In this document: piece by piece, positions 25,724-35,210 of the stretch
How the letters are laid out: the number at the start of each line of letters is the position of its first letter
Position numbering within the stretch: position 1 is the stretch's first letter
Notes under the pieces: model-generated
The model's input: the letters and a program-made list of their open reading frames with translations, nothing else
What the model was told of the DNA's origin: nothing
Databases searched by the model: none
DNA from: Variovorax paradoxus
GTDB taxonomy: Bacteria; Pseudomonadota; Gammaproteobacteria; Burkholderiales; Burkholderiaceae_C
Direction of reading: 5' to 3'
Assembly: GCF_902712855.1 (NCBI RefSeq)
Contig: NZ_LR743507.1
Location: forward strand, 1,846,001-1,910,000
Length of the DNA stretch: 64,000 bases
Translations under genes and position numbers: made by a program

Positions 25724-25904
25724 GCTCGCCCCCAGGATGCGCGGCACTTCGTGTCCGCTTCTCCTACCCCCTACCGGGGGCAACACCGGAGGCCCGGTGT
25801 TTCTTGGCTCGCCCCCAGGCTTCGCGCACTGCGTGTCGCTTCTCCTACCCCCTACCGGGGGCAACACCGGAGGCCCGGCAAAGCCGGTTCCTCGGTGTTT
25901 CTTG
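25724..25904 (+). repeat. Tandem pair of dispersed intergenic repeats (D and E)
   Basis: Two head-to-tail copies begin with GGCTCGCCCCCAGG at 25723 and 25806, run through CTACCCCCTACCGGGGGC and end TGTTTCTTG. The second copy is complete (about 98 bp); the first lacks a 17-bp piece holding the CCGGC-AAA-GCCGG hairpin. In the full copy AACACCG-GAGG pairs with CCTC-GGTGTT around that hairpin, giving a nested stem. They occupy the gap between mtlR and xylulokinase. Confidence 0.85.
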
Positions 25905-25973
25905 AACGGGCAGCTAGTTCTTCGTGCATTCGCCGCGCGAAAGCACGGCAAACCTGAAAAGTAGGAGTTCATC

Positions 25974-27440
25974 TTGTATCTGGGACTCGACCTCGGCACT
26001 TCCGAACTCAAGGCGCTGTTGCTCGCCGACGACCATCGCATCGTGGGCGTGGCACGCGCGCCGCTCACGGTCGAGCGGCCGCGGCCGCTGTGGTCGGAGC
26101 AGGCGCCCATGCAATGGTGGCAGGCGCTCGAAGAGGTGATGCACGCGCTCGGCAAGTCGCATCCCGAAGAGCTTGCGGCAGTGCGTGCCATCGGCCTGTC
26201 GGGCCAGATGCACGGTGCCACGCTGCTCGATGCGGCGGGCGAGGTGCTGCGTCCGGCCATCCTGTGGAACGATGGCCGCAGCGGCTCGCAGTGCGAGGCC
26301 CTCGCGCGCGCCGTGCCGCGCCTCGGCGAGATCGCGGGCAACCTCGCGATGCCCGGCTTCACTGCGCCCAAGCTGCTGTGGGTGCGCGAGCACGAGCCGG
26401 AAGTCTTTGGGCGCGTCGCAATCGTGCTCCTGCCGAAGGACTGGCTGCGCTTCATGCTCAGCGGCGAGGCGGTCAGCGAGATGTCCGACGCGGCGGGCAC
26501 GCTGTGGCTCGACGTGGGCGCGCGCGACTGGTCCGACGAACTGCTCGCGGCCACCGGCCTCACGCGCGCGCACATGCCGCGGCTGGTGGAGGGCAGCGAG
26601 GTTTCCGCGAAGTTGAAGCCCGAACTGGCCGCGCGCTGGGGCCTGGGCCACGACGTGCTGATTGCCGGAGGCGCGGGCGACAACGCCGCAAGCGCGGTCG
26701 GCATGGGGCTGGTCGAGCCGGGGCAGGGTTTCGTTTCGCTGGGCACCTCGGGCGTGGTGTTCGTATCGACCGACCGGTTCCTGCCGAATCCCGCGCAGGC
26801 GATGCATGCCTTCTGCCATGCGCTGCCGAAGCGCTGGCACCAGATGTCGGTGATGCTCTCCGCCGCGAGCGCGGTGAGCTGGGCCGCGAAGACCTTCAGG
26901 TTCGCCGACGAGGCCGCGCTGCTCGAGGCGGCCGCCTCGGTGCCGATCGCGCAGCGCGCGCACTGCCCGCTGTTCCTGCCGTACCTGTCGGGAGAGCGCT
27001 CGCCGCACAACAACGCGAACGCGCAGGGCGTGCTGTTCGGGCTGACGCATGCGCATGGCCCGGCGGAGATGGCCTACGCCGTGGTCGAGGGCGTGAGCTT
27101 CGGCCTGCGCGACGGTTTCGACACCTTGCGTCTGCCGCAAGACATGCCGCTACGCGAGATGGCACTCGTCGGCGGTGGCGCACGCAGCGTGTGGTGGGGG
27201 CAGTTGCTGGCCGACATCTTCGGCGTGGCGCTGACGCTCTATGCGGGCAGCGAGACGGGCGGGGCCTTGGGGGCTGCGCGGCTCGCGTGGCTGGCGGACG
27301 GTGGCGCGGTGGCGGAGGTCTGCACGCTGCCGCTGGTGAAGCAGCAATTGGTGCCTTCGACCGATGGAGCCGATGGCCACAGGACGAGGCACGCACGTTT
27401 CCAGGCGCTGTATCAAGCAGTGCGAGCGCAGTTCCAGTAG
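25974..27440 (+). CDS. xylB: Xylulokinase (MtlY/XylB)
   Basis: This 488-residue FGGY-family kinase has GLDLGTSELKALL at the N terminus, GQMHGATLLD near residue 76, and AGGAGDNAASAVGMG near residue 230 with the catalytic aspartate, plus YLSGERSPHNNANAQG near residue 337. It phosphorylates D-xylulose from D-arabinitol to xylulose 5-phosphate. The start is a TTG at 25974 with GTAGGAG in front; the first in-frame ATG lies beyond the phosphate-binding motif. It closes the polyol locus and ends before a strong terminator. Confidence 0.94.
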   Translation: MYLGLDLGTSELKALLLADDHRIVGVARAPLTVERPRPLWSEQAPMQWWQALEEVMHALGKSHPEELAAVRAIGLSGQMHGATLLDAAGEVLRPAILWNDGRSGSQCEALARAVPRLGEIAGNLAMPGFTAPKLLWVREHEPEVFGRVAIVLLPKDWLRFMLSGEAVSEMSDAAGTLWLDVGARDWSDELLAATGLTRAHMPRLVEGSEVSAKLKPELAARWGLGHDVLIAGGAGDNAASAVGMGLVEPGQGFVSLGTSGVVFVSTDRFLPNPAQAMHAFCHALPKRWHQMSVMLSAASAVSWAAKTFRFADEAALLEAAASVPIAQRAHCPLFLPYLSGERSPHNNANAQGVLFGLTHAHGPAEMAYAVVEGVSFGLRDGFDTLRLPQDMPLREMALVGGGARSVWWGQLLADIFGVALTLYAGSETGGALGAARLAWLADGGAVAEVCTLPLVKQQLVPSTDGADGHRTRHARFQALYQAVRAQFQ

Positions 27441-27463
27441 GCAGCGCTGTTGCGAGCGCCATG

Positions 27464-27493
27464 AAAAAAGCCCCGCCGAAGCGGGGCTTTTTC
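27464..27493 (+). terminator. Bidirectional Rho-independent terminator
   Basis: GCCCCGC (27470-27476), loop CGAA and GCGGGGC (27481-27487) are followed by TTTTT on the plus strand and preceded by AAAAAA, so the hairpin works on both strands. It separates xylB (+) from the convergent groEL (-). Confidence 0.93.
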
Positions 27494-27496
27494 ATT

Positions 27497-27598
27497 TCGC
27501 GAGACACCGCGGATCCGGCTCTGCCGGTCCGCAGGTGTCGCCCCCGGTAGGGGGTAGGCGTAGCGGACACGAAGTGCCGCGCAGCCTGGGGGCGAGCA
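27497..27598 (-). repeat. Dispersed intergenic repeat, inverted copy (F)
   Basis: Read on the minus strand this matches the element at 25806-25904: GCTCGCCCCCAGGCTGCGCG, CACTTCGTGTCCGCT, CCTACCCCCTACCGGGGGC, then CCGGCAGAGCCGG and a closing GGTGTCTCG. It starts immediately after the groEL stop in groEL's direction, the same stop-adjacent placement as copies B and C. Confidence 0.8.
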
Positions 27599-27599
27599 A

Positions 27600-29252
<1,653 letters not shown>

Positions 29253-29283
29253 GTTGATTTACTCCGAATAGGGGATGGGTGGA

Positions 29284-29574
29284 TTACTTCTCGACGACCG
29301 CGAACAGGTCGTCTTCCTTCATGACCAGCAGTTCGTCGCCGCCGACCTTGACGGTCTGGCCGCTGTACTTGCCGAACAGGACGCGGTCGCCGACCTTGAC
29401 GGTCAGTGCGGCCAGTTCGCCCTTGTCGTTGCGCTTGCCCGGGCCCACGGCCAGGACTTCGCCCTGATCGGGCTTTTCAGCGGCTGCGTCGGGGATGACG
29501 ATGCCGGAGGCGGTCTTGGTTTCGCTGTCAACACGCTTGACGATCACGCGATCGGCCAAAGGACGAAGTTTCAT
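29284..29574 (-). CDS. groS: Co-chaperonin GroES
   Basis: This 96-residue protein caps the GroEL ring. It has KLRPLADRVIVKR at the N terminus, the mobile loop ETKTASGIVIPDAA and the family-length C terminus with DELLVMKEDDL. AGGAG precedes its ATG. It is the first gene of the groESL operon. Confidence 0.99.
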   Translation of the reverse strand: MKLRPLADRVIVKRVDSETKTASGIVIPDAAAEKPDQGEVLAVGPGKRNDKGELAALTVKVGDRVLFGKYSGQTVKVGGDELLVMKEDDLFAVVEK

Positions 29575-29661
29575 TGCATCTCCTGGATATGGATAAGAAA
29601 CGGGTTTGTGGTCGGGCGCCGGACCGGGGTCGGACGCCCATCGACTGGACGCGAGGGCCTG

Positions 29662-29688
29662 TTAGCACTCAACGTCAGCGAGTGCTAA
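29662..29688 (-). promoter_or_regulatory. CIRCE operator (HrcA binding site)
   Basis: TTAGCACTC (29662-29670), nine bases, GAGTGCTAA (29680-29688) is a perfect match to the CIRCE inverted repeat bound by the heat-shock repressor HrcA. It overlaps the downstream edge of the groES promoter, 88 bases before the groES start. Confidence 0.97.
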
Positions 29689-29716
29689 TCATAAGGGCAA
29701 TCGATGGCGTTTCAAG
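29688..29716 (-). promoter_or_regulatory. groESL promoter (sigma-70 and sigma-32 features)
   Basis: On the minus strand CTTGAAA (29716-29710) is followed after 16 bp by TATGAT (29693-29688). TTGAAA-16-TATGAT fits sigma-70, while CTTGAAA with CCCTTATG downstream resembles a sigma-32 promoter. Overlap with CIRCE gives dual heat-shock control. Confidence 0.75.
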
Positions 29717-29895
29717 TCCGGGGACTTGCGGCCGGGCGCTCGCAGCGGTTCCGGCGAACCTTGGATTTGCAAGAAAACGCCCGCCGCGCGACATCAGCCC
29801 GAAACCTCCACCCCGAGAATCGCATGAGGCCGACGGGCCGGCCGTGCGGCCGCGGCCCGTCGACATCTGCCCAACGTATCCACAGGAGTAGCCAC

Positions 29896-30210
29896 GTGAC
29901 CAAGCACAAGCAATGCACGCACACCGACAGCATCCGGCACGTGGTGCCCAGCGCCAGGGGCTGCGAGGAATGCCTGAAGATCGGCAGCGACTGGGTCCAT
30001 CTGCGGATCTGCCGCAGCTGCGGCCATGTCGGCTGCTGCGACGACTCGCCCCATCGCCATGCGCGGGCGCACTTCCAGGCCACGAACCATCCGGTCATCG
30101 AAGGCTACGACCCGCCGGAAGGCTGGGGCTGGTGCTTCGTGGACCGCGTCGCGCTCGACCTGGGCGGCGACACCACGCCGCAGGTCGGGCCGATTCCCAG
30201 GTTCTACTGA
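29896..30210 (+). CDS. UBP-type zinc finger protein
   Basis: This 104-residue protein is almost entirely one UBP-type zinc finger: a spaced Cys/His set C-x-H near residues 7-9, GCEECL, ICRSCGHVGCCD and HRHARAHFQATNHPVI. In eukaryotes this fold in deubiquitinases binds the ubiquitin C terminus; bacterial stand-alone versions have no settled function. The start is a GTG at 29896 with CAGGAG eight bases before; an earlier ATG at 29704 is in frame but adds unrelated residues and has no ribosome site. The 3' end overlaps the convergent oxidoreductase gene by 7 bp. Confidence 0.85.
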   Translation: MTKHKQCTHTDSIRHVVPSARGCEECLKIGSDWVHLRICRSCGHVGCCDDSPHRHARAHFQATNHPVIEGYDPPEGWGWCFVDRVALDLGGDTTPQVGPIPRFY

Positions 30211-32525
30211 CCAGGCCCGGCTCCGGCCGCGCGCCGAACCCGCACCGGCACCGACTTGTACGACGGCGTGCCGCTCTGCGCATCGCGATGCGCCAGCCCG
30301 ACGAGCACATTGGCCTCCGGGTAGTAGGCGCCGGCCGATCCGCGCGGGATGTCGTAGGCCACGGCGGTGAGGTTGCGCAGCACCGCACCTTCGGGTGCCG
30401 GCGCCTCGCCTTTGAACGGCACTGCCTCGAGGTCGACCCGGTCGCCCGCGGCGAGGCCCTGCGCGGCGAGGTCGTCGGCGTTGAGAAACACCACGTCGCG
30501 CCGCCCGAAGATGCCGCGGTAGCGGTCGTCGAAGCCGTAGATGGTGGTGTTGTACTGGTCGTGGCTGCGCAGGGTGGCCAGCGTGAGCACCTGCGCGCCT
30601 GAGGTGCGCGGGTCTTCCTTCAAGCCCGGCATCACGAGGAACTGCGCCTTGCCCGAGGGGGTGTGCCACACGCGCTCGGCCGGTCCGATCGGCAGCCTGA
30701 AGCCGCCGGGCTGCCGGATGCGCGCGTTGTAGCCGTCGAAGCCTGCCAGCACGCCTTCGATGCCGTCGCGGATGCGCCCGTAGTCGGCCACCATGGCGTC
30801 CCAGTCGATGCCGTGCCGCCCCTGGAGCACCGCCTTGGCGATGCCCGCGACGATCGCCGGCTCCGAGCGCAGTTGGTCCGACGGCGGCGGCAGCCGCCCG
30901 GTGGAGGCGTGCACCATCGACATCGAGTCCTCCACGGTGATCGACTGCACGCCGCCGGCCTGCAGGTCGAGTTCGGTGCGCCCCAGGCAGGGCAGCACGA
31001 TGCTCTGGCGGCCCACCAGCAGGTGCGAGCGGTTGGGCTTGGTCGCGATGTGCACCGCCATTTCCAGTCTGCGCACCGCCGCGAAGGTGCGCTGCGGGTC
31101 CGCCATGGCGACGGCCAGGTTGCCGCCCAGGCACATGAGGAACTTCGAGCGCCCCGCCTCGATGGCCTCGATGGCTTCGCCCGCGTCGTGCCCGCGCTGC
31201 GCGGGCGGCGTGAAGCCGTAGACGCGCTCGATGCCCTGGCGCAGCGCCAGCGGCGCCTTCTCGTCGATGCCCACGGTGCGGTTGCCCTGCACGTTGGAGT
31301 GCCCGCGCACCGGGCAGATGCCCGCGCCGGGGCGCCCGTAGTTGCCCTTGAGCATCAGCAGGTTGGAGATCTGCTGGACGTTGTCCGTGCCCAGCCGGTG
31401 CTGCGTGATGCCCATGCCGAAGGCGACGATGGTCGACTTCGCCCTGCAATAGAGCCGTGCCACGTGCTCGAGCGATTCCCGGCTCAGGCCCGAGGCGCGC
31501 TCCACGTCGGCCCATGCCGTGGCGTGCAGGTCGTCGGCCAGCGCTTCGAAGCCCTGCGTGTGCTGTGCGATGAACGCGCGGTCGAGCACGCCCGGTCCGC
31601 CCGCGGCGAGGTCTTCGGCATCGATGGCCAGCACGCCCTTCATGACGCCCTTCAGCGCCGCGGCGTCGCCGCCGACCTTCACCTGCAGGTAGTCGCTGGC
31701 GATGTCGGTCGAGGTGAAGGTGGCCATTTCGATCGGGTCCTGCGGCGCGGCGAAGCGCTCCAGTGCGCGTTCGCGCAGCGGGTTGAACACCACGATCGGG
31801 GCACCGCGGCGCGACGCCGCATGCAGCGTGGTCATCATGCGCGGGTGGTTGGTGCCGGGGTTGTGGCCCATGGAGATGATGAGGTCGGCGTGGTCGAAGT
31901 CTTCGAGCGACACCGTGCCCTTGCCGATGCCGATCGACTGAGGCAGGCCCACGCTGGTGGCCTCGTGGCACATGTTGGAACAGTCGGGAAAGTTGTTGGT
32001 GCCGTAGGCGCGCACGAACAGCTGGTAGAGGAACGCGGCCTCGTTCGATGCGCGGCCCGAGGTGTAGAACTCCGCCATGTCGGGCGAGGGCAGCGCCTGC
32101 AGCACCGATGCGATGCGCGCGAAGGCCTCGTCCCAGCCGATCTGCACGTAGCGGTCGGTGGACGCGTCGTAGGCCATGGGGTGCGTGAGGCGGCCGAGGT
32201 CCTCGATGTCGTGGTCGTTCCAGGACAGCAGTTCGCTCACGGTGTGGCGCTGGAACACCTCGGGCGTGGCGCGCTTGCGCGTGGCCTCCCACGTGACGGC
32301 CTTGGCGCCGTTCTCGCAGAACTCGAAGGCCGAGGTGTGCTTGGGGTCGGGCCAGGCGCAGCCGGGGCAGTCGAAGCCGTCGGGCTGGTTGTTGCGCAGC
32401 ATGATGCGCGTGCCCGAGACGGCGTTCATCTGCCCGTGGATCGCCCTGGCGACCGCGCCCAGCGCGTCCCAGCCGCCGGCGGGGTGGGTGTAGGGGCGGA
32501 TGCCTGAATCGTCGGGGAGGGTCAT
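30204..32525 (-). CDS. FdhF/YdeP-family molybdopterin oxidoreductase
   Basis: This 773-residue cytoplasmic enzyme resembles the alpha-like formate dehydrogenase group typified by YdeP. It has FDCPGCAWPDP and FCENGAKAV near the N terminus, a cysteine in SNMCHEAT where molybdenum ligands occur in the wider family, MGHNPGTNHPRMM, QGNRTVGI and a C-terminal molydopterin dinucleotide-binding domain (LATLRSHDQYNTTIYG). YdeP is linked to acid resistance; substrates are unproven. There is no signal peptide and no partner formate dehydrogenase subunit nearby. A 153-residue gene lies 31 bp upstream in the same direction. Confidence 0.88.
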   Translation of the reverse strand: MTLPDDSGIRPYTHPAGGWDALGAVARAIHGQMNAVSGTRIMLRNNQPDGFDCPGCAWPDPKHTSAFEFCENGAKAVTWEATRKRATPEVFQRHTVSELLSWNDHDIEDLGRLTHPMAYDASTDRYVQIGWDEAFARIASVLQALPSPDMAEFYTSGRASNEAAFLYQLFVRAYGTNNFPDCSNMCHEATSVGLPQSIGIGKGTVSLEDFDHADLIISMGHNPGTNHPRMMTTLHAASRRGAPIVVFNPLRERALERFAAPQDPIEMATFTSTDIASDYLQVKVGGDAAALKGVMKGVLAIDAEDLAAGGPGVLDRAFIAQHTQGFEALADDLHATAWADVERASGLSRESLEHVARLYCRAKSTIVAFGMGITQHRLGTDNVQQISNLLMLKGNYGRPGAGICPVRGHSNVQGNRTVGIDEKAPLALRQGIERVYGFTPPAQRGHDAGEAIEAIEAGRSKFLMCLGGNLAVAMADPQRTFAAVRRLEMAVHIATKPNRSHLLVGRQSIVLPCLGRTELDLQAGGVQSITVEDSMSMVHASTGRLPPPSDQLRSEPAIVAGIAKAVLQGRHGIDWDAMVADYGRIRDGIEGVLAGFDGYNARIRQPGGFRLPIGPAERVWHTPSGKAQFLVMPGLKEDPRTSGAQVLTLATLRSHDQYNTTIYGFDDRYRGIFGRRDVVFLNADDLAAQGLAAGDRVDLEAVPFKGEAPAPEGAVLRNLTAVAYDIPRGSAGAYYPEANVLVGLAHRDAQSGTPSYKSVPVRVRRAAGAGPGQ

Positions 32526-32556
32526 GCGGTGTCCTTCGCGGGTGGGCGGTTCTTCT

Positions 32557-33018
32557 TCAGTTGCGGCACACGAAGCGCAGCGCCCGCGCCGCGTCGTGCA
32601 CGCGCGGGAAATCGGTGGCGAGCAGGTGCAGCGGCTGCGCGCCGTCCAGCCATGCGTCGGGCTGCACGAACCATTGCGCGATGTCCCAGTCGTCGAGCAC
32701 GCCGGAAAGTTCGCCGAGCAGCGCGCGCACCGGCTGGCGCACCGTCACGTCGCCGCGTTCGAACTGGAAAAAGGGCAGCCAGCGCTGGCCGCCCCAGTCC
32801 ACGACGATCACTTCGCGGGCAGCGACGGCGCGGGCGACGGCCGACAGCCCGTCGAGCGGCCGGCGCGCCGAGATCTCATGGCCCGTGGCCAGGCCGCCCG
32901 ACGTGCGATAGGCGGCCAGCAGGTCGAGGAAGCGCAGGTCGCCCGGCGTGACCGCAAGGTGGACGGGCGGCCGTGCCACGGCGGCGGCGGGCGGGGTGCG
33001 GGTCTGGACGGCTTGCAT
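32557..33018 (-). CDS. Hypothetical protein with ParS/MbcA (DUF2384)-like C terminus
   Basis: This 153-residue protein starts at an ATG preceded by GAGGAG. I do not recognise the N-terminal half. The last 50 residues (DIAQWFVQPDAWLDGAQPLHLL...DFPRVHDAAR) resemble the toxin-binding domain of Xre/MbcA/ParS antitoxins, with the W-x-P, L-x-G-x-x-P-x-x-LL and V-x-x-AAR pattern. No RES-domain toxin is next to it; instead it sits 31 bp upstream of the YdeP-like oxidoreductase, probably in one transcript. It may be a repurposed antitoxin-like protein. Confidence 0.7.
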   Translation of the reverse strand: MQAVQTRTPPAAAVARPPVHLAVTPGDLRFLDLLAAYRTSGGLATGHEISARRPLDGLSAVARAVAAREVIVVDWGGQRWLPFFQFERGDVTVRQPVRALLGELSGVLDDWDIAQWFVQPDAWLDGAQPLHLLATDFPRVHDAARALRFVCRN

Positions 33019-33323
33019 GCGGCGGCTCCTCGGCGGGTGGATGGGTCGCGTGGTGCGACCGGGCAATGAGGCCCATCGTGCTGGCCGCCGCTTGCAGCGC
33101 GGTTTCAGCCGCCGGGCGCCGTGTTTCATCTGTAGCGAAGTGCCGGCGTGCCGAAGCCGAGCTTTCCGTCTCCGGGATTGCATCTGAAACGCCGCCGCCG
33201 GCGATGGAAACGACCCGGCAACCGGGCCGCCGCAAAGTGCGTTCGTGGACCACGGGCTGTGCATCGGCCGGCGGTTCATTCCATCCATCCGATGCACCGA
33301 CACAACCTCGAAGAGGCGCTTCC
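33019..33323. other. Intergenic region upstream of dps
   Basis: About 305 bases lie between the divergent small gene and dps. I see no convincing promoter consensus or repeat. Unrelated open frames run through it because of the base composition, but none has a ribosome site or similarity. It probably holds the promoters for both sides. Confidence 0.5.
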
Positions 33324-33845
33324 ATGACCATGACACTCGAATCCACGCTCGCCCGCCGTCAGGCACCGCTGCACTCGCCGACCGCGCTCGGCACCGAGGC
33401 CCGCCGCGACATCGGCGGCGGCCTCGCGGCCCTGCTGGCGGACAGCTTCGCGCTGTACCTGAAGACGAAGAACTTTCACTGGCACATGTCGGGCCCGCAC
33501 TTTCGCGACTACCACCTGATGCTCGACGAGCAGTCGGACCAGATCTTCGCGATGACCGACCCGCTGGCCGAACGCGCGCGCAAGCTCGGCGGCACCACGC
33601 TGCGCTCCATCGGAGACATCGCGCGCCACCAGCGCCTGCTGGACAACGACGCGCCCTTCGTCACGCCGCAGGACATGCTGGCCGAGCTGCGCGAGGACAA
33701 CCTGCGCATCGTCGACTTCATGCGCGCCACGCACGGGATGTGCGACGGCTACGGCGACGTGGCCACGGCCAGCCTGCTGGAGGTGTGGATCGACGAGTCG
33801 GAGCGCCGCGCGTGGTTCCTGTTCGAGAGCGGCCGCGGCGCCTGA
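33324..33845 (+). CDS. dps: Dps ferritin-like DNA-protection protein
   Basis: This 173-residue protein forms a dodecameric iron-oxidising shell that protects DNA under starvation and oxidative stress. The ferroxidase pattern is visible: KTKNFHWHMSGPHFRDYHLMLDEQ, with the conserved His, Asp and Glu residues spaced as in Dps. GAGGCG sits before the ATG at 33324; a second ATG follows six bases later. A terminator-like hairpin follows. Confidence 0.94.
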   Translation: MTMTLESTLARRQAPLHSPTALGTEARRDIGGGLAALLADSFALYLKTKNFHWHMSGPHFRDYHLMLDEQSDQIFAMTDPLAERARKLGGTTLRSIGDIARHQRLLDNDAPFVTPQDMLAELREDNLRIVDFMRATHGMCDGYGDVATASLLEVWIDESERRAWFLFESGRGA

Positions 33846-33856
33846 GCGCACCGGAG

Positions 33857-33878
33857 GGCACCTGAGGAAGGTGCCTTT
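33857..33878 (+). terminator. Probable terminator after dps
   Basis: GGCACCT (33857-33863), loop GAGGA, AGGTGCC (33869-33875) and TTT form a 7-bp hairpin 11 bases after the dps stop. The T-run is short, so efficiency may be modest. Confidence 0.6.
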
Positions 33879-33918
33879 CGCGCGGGGAATGGCGCCGGCG
33901 GGCGCCGGAGGCGCTGCC

Positions 33919-34653
33919 TCAGTGCAGCACTTGCACCTGGGGCTCGAAGACGTAGCCCGCGCCGCGTTCGGTGCGGATCATCTTCGGCGCCGACGCATCG
34001 ATCTCGATCTTGCGGCGCAGCCGCAGGATCTGCACGTCGATGGAGCGGTCGTACACCTCCGCGCCGTGCAGGCGCGACAGCTCGAGCAGCTGGTCGCGGG
34101 ACAGCACGCGCTGCGGCTGTTCGCACAGCGCCAGCAGCAGGTTGAACTCGCCGTTGCTGAGTTCCACGCGCTGGCCTTCGGGCGAGGTGAGGCGGCGCGC
34201 CAGCAGGTTCAGTTCCCAGCCGGCGAAGCGATAGGCGCGGCGCTTGGTGCTGCGGCCCAGCGGCGCGGCGTCGGCACGCGCCTGGTAGCGGCGCAGCACG
34301 GCGCGGATGCGCGCCAGCATCTCGCGGTTGCTGAAGGGCTTGGTGACGTAGTCGTCGGCGGCGATCTCCAGGCCCATCACGCGGTCGGCCTCGTCCTGCT
34401 TGCCGGTGACGATGATGACCGGCAGCTCGCTGGTGTCGCGCAGGCCGCGTGCCAGCTGCATGCCGTCCTCGCCGCCCAGCCGCAGGTCGAGCAGCACGAG
34501 GTCGATCACCGTTTCCTGGAGCACCGCCGTCATCTCGGCGCCGGTGGCCACCGCGGTGACCTGGAATTCGTTTTCCAGCAGGTAGGTCGACATCAGCTCG
34601 CGCAGTGCCGGATCGTCGTCGACGACGAGGAGGTGGGGGGCGGCGGTGTTCAT
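33919..34653 (-). CDS. OmpR-family response regulator
   Basis: This 244-residue regulator has a receiver domain with acidic pocket D12-D14, phospho-acceptor D56 (VLLDLRLG) and the lysine in DDYVTKPF near residue 106. A winged-helix OmpR/PhoB DNA-binding domain follows (RVELSNGEFNLLLALCEQP and DVQILRLRRKIE). No kinase is encoded on its strand. It diverges, 167 bp away, from a receiver plus hybrid kinase pair, which may be its partner. The ATG at 34653 is chosen because the receiver starts right after it. Confidence 0.92.
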   Translation of the reverse strand: MNTAAPHLLVVDDDPALRELMSTYLLENEFQVTAVATGAEMTAVLQETVIDLVLLDLRLGGEDGMQLARGLRDTSELPVIIVTGKQDEADRVMGLEIAADDYVTKPFSNREMLARIRAVLRRYQARADAAPLGRSTKRRAYRFAGWELNLLARRLTSPEGQRVELSNGEFNLLLALCEQPQRVLSRDQLLELSRLHGAEVYDRSIDVQILRLRRKIEIDASAPKMIRTERGAGYVFEPQVQVLH

Positions 34654-34820
34654 GGCGCTCGAAGCGTAATCCAATCGATCCTACGAGAGCCTACGGCCGG
34701 ATTACAAATGAAATCGTCGGCGGCCGATCTGACATTGCCCCGGCACCCGCACCGGTCCCAATGGCGCCATGGGTGCACCACAGCACCTGCACGCAACAGG
34801 GACTGACAGGGGCTGATTTC

Positions 34821-35210
34821 ATGTCGAAGATCATGGTTATCGAGGAAGATAGCGCGATGCGCGTGCTGATCTCCGAATGGCTGGCCGGCGAGGGGCACGA
34901 CGTCCGCTCGCTGCCGCGGCACGACGCCGCATCCCGCCACAACCTCCACCACACGCATGGCGCCGCAGCCGACGTGGTCATCCTCGACCTGCCGCACCCG
35001 CGCTCGCGCAGCGGCGAGACCGCGCGCGCGCTGCAGGCGGTGCATGCCGCGTTCCCGCAGGCGTCGGTGATCGGCATCTCGACCCAGCTCGCGCGCAGCC
35101 TGGGCCGCGACTCCGACGTGGCCCGCACGCTGGGCGTGAACCAGCTGCTCCCCAAGCCGTGCACCCGCGACGAACTGCTCGGCGCCGTGGCGGCGGCACT
35201 CGCCGCATGA
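34821..35210 (+). CDS. Stand-alone receiver-domain protein
   Basis: This 129-residue protein is a single CheY-like receiver: acidic residues E8-E9-D10, probable acceptor D56 (VVILDLPHP), a Ser/Thr in IGIST and the conserved lysine in LLPKPCT. The loop before the acceptor has an unusual His-rich stretch (RHNLHHTHG). There is no output domain. Its TGA overlaps the ATG of the hybrid kinase gene, so it probably acts in the same phosphorelay. Confidence 0.82.
   Translation: MSKIMVIEEDSAMRVLISEWLAGEGHDVRSLPRHDAASRHNLHHTHGAAADVVILDLPHPRSRSGETARALQAVHAAFPQASVIGISTQLARSLGRDSDVARTLGVNQLLPKPCTRDELLGAVAAALAA

Noticed and set aside
25724..25904. Tandem repeats as a CRISPR array
   Set aside because: There are only two units, no spacers of regular length and no cas genes; similar single copies occur elsewhere, which fits a dispersed intergenic element.
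29704..29895. Upstream ATG extending the zinc finger protein by 64 residues
   Set aside because: The extension crosses the groES promoter region, has no similarity and lacks a ribosome site, whereas the GTG at 29896 has CAGGAG at good spacing.
30204..32525. Possible selenocysteine in the formate-dehydrogenase-like enzyme
   Set aside because: The frame is open throughout with cysteine codons at candidate ligand positions; no in-frame TGA is present.
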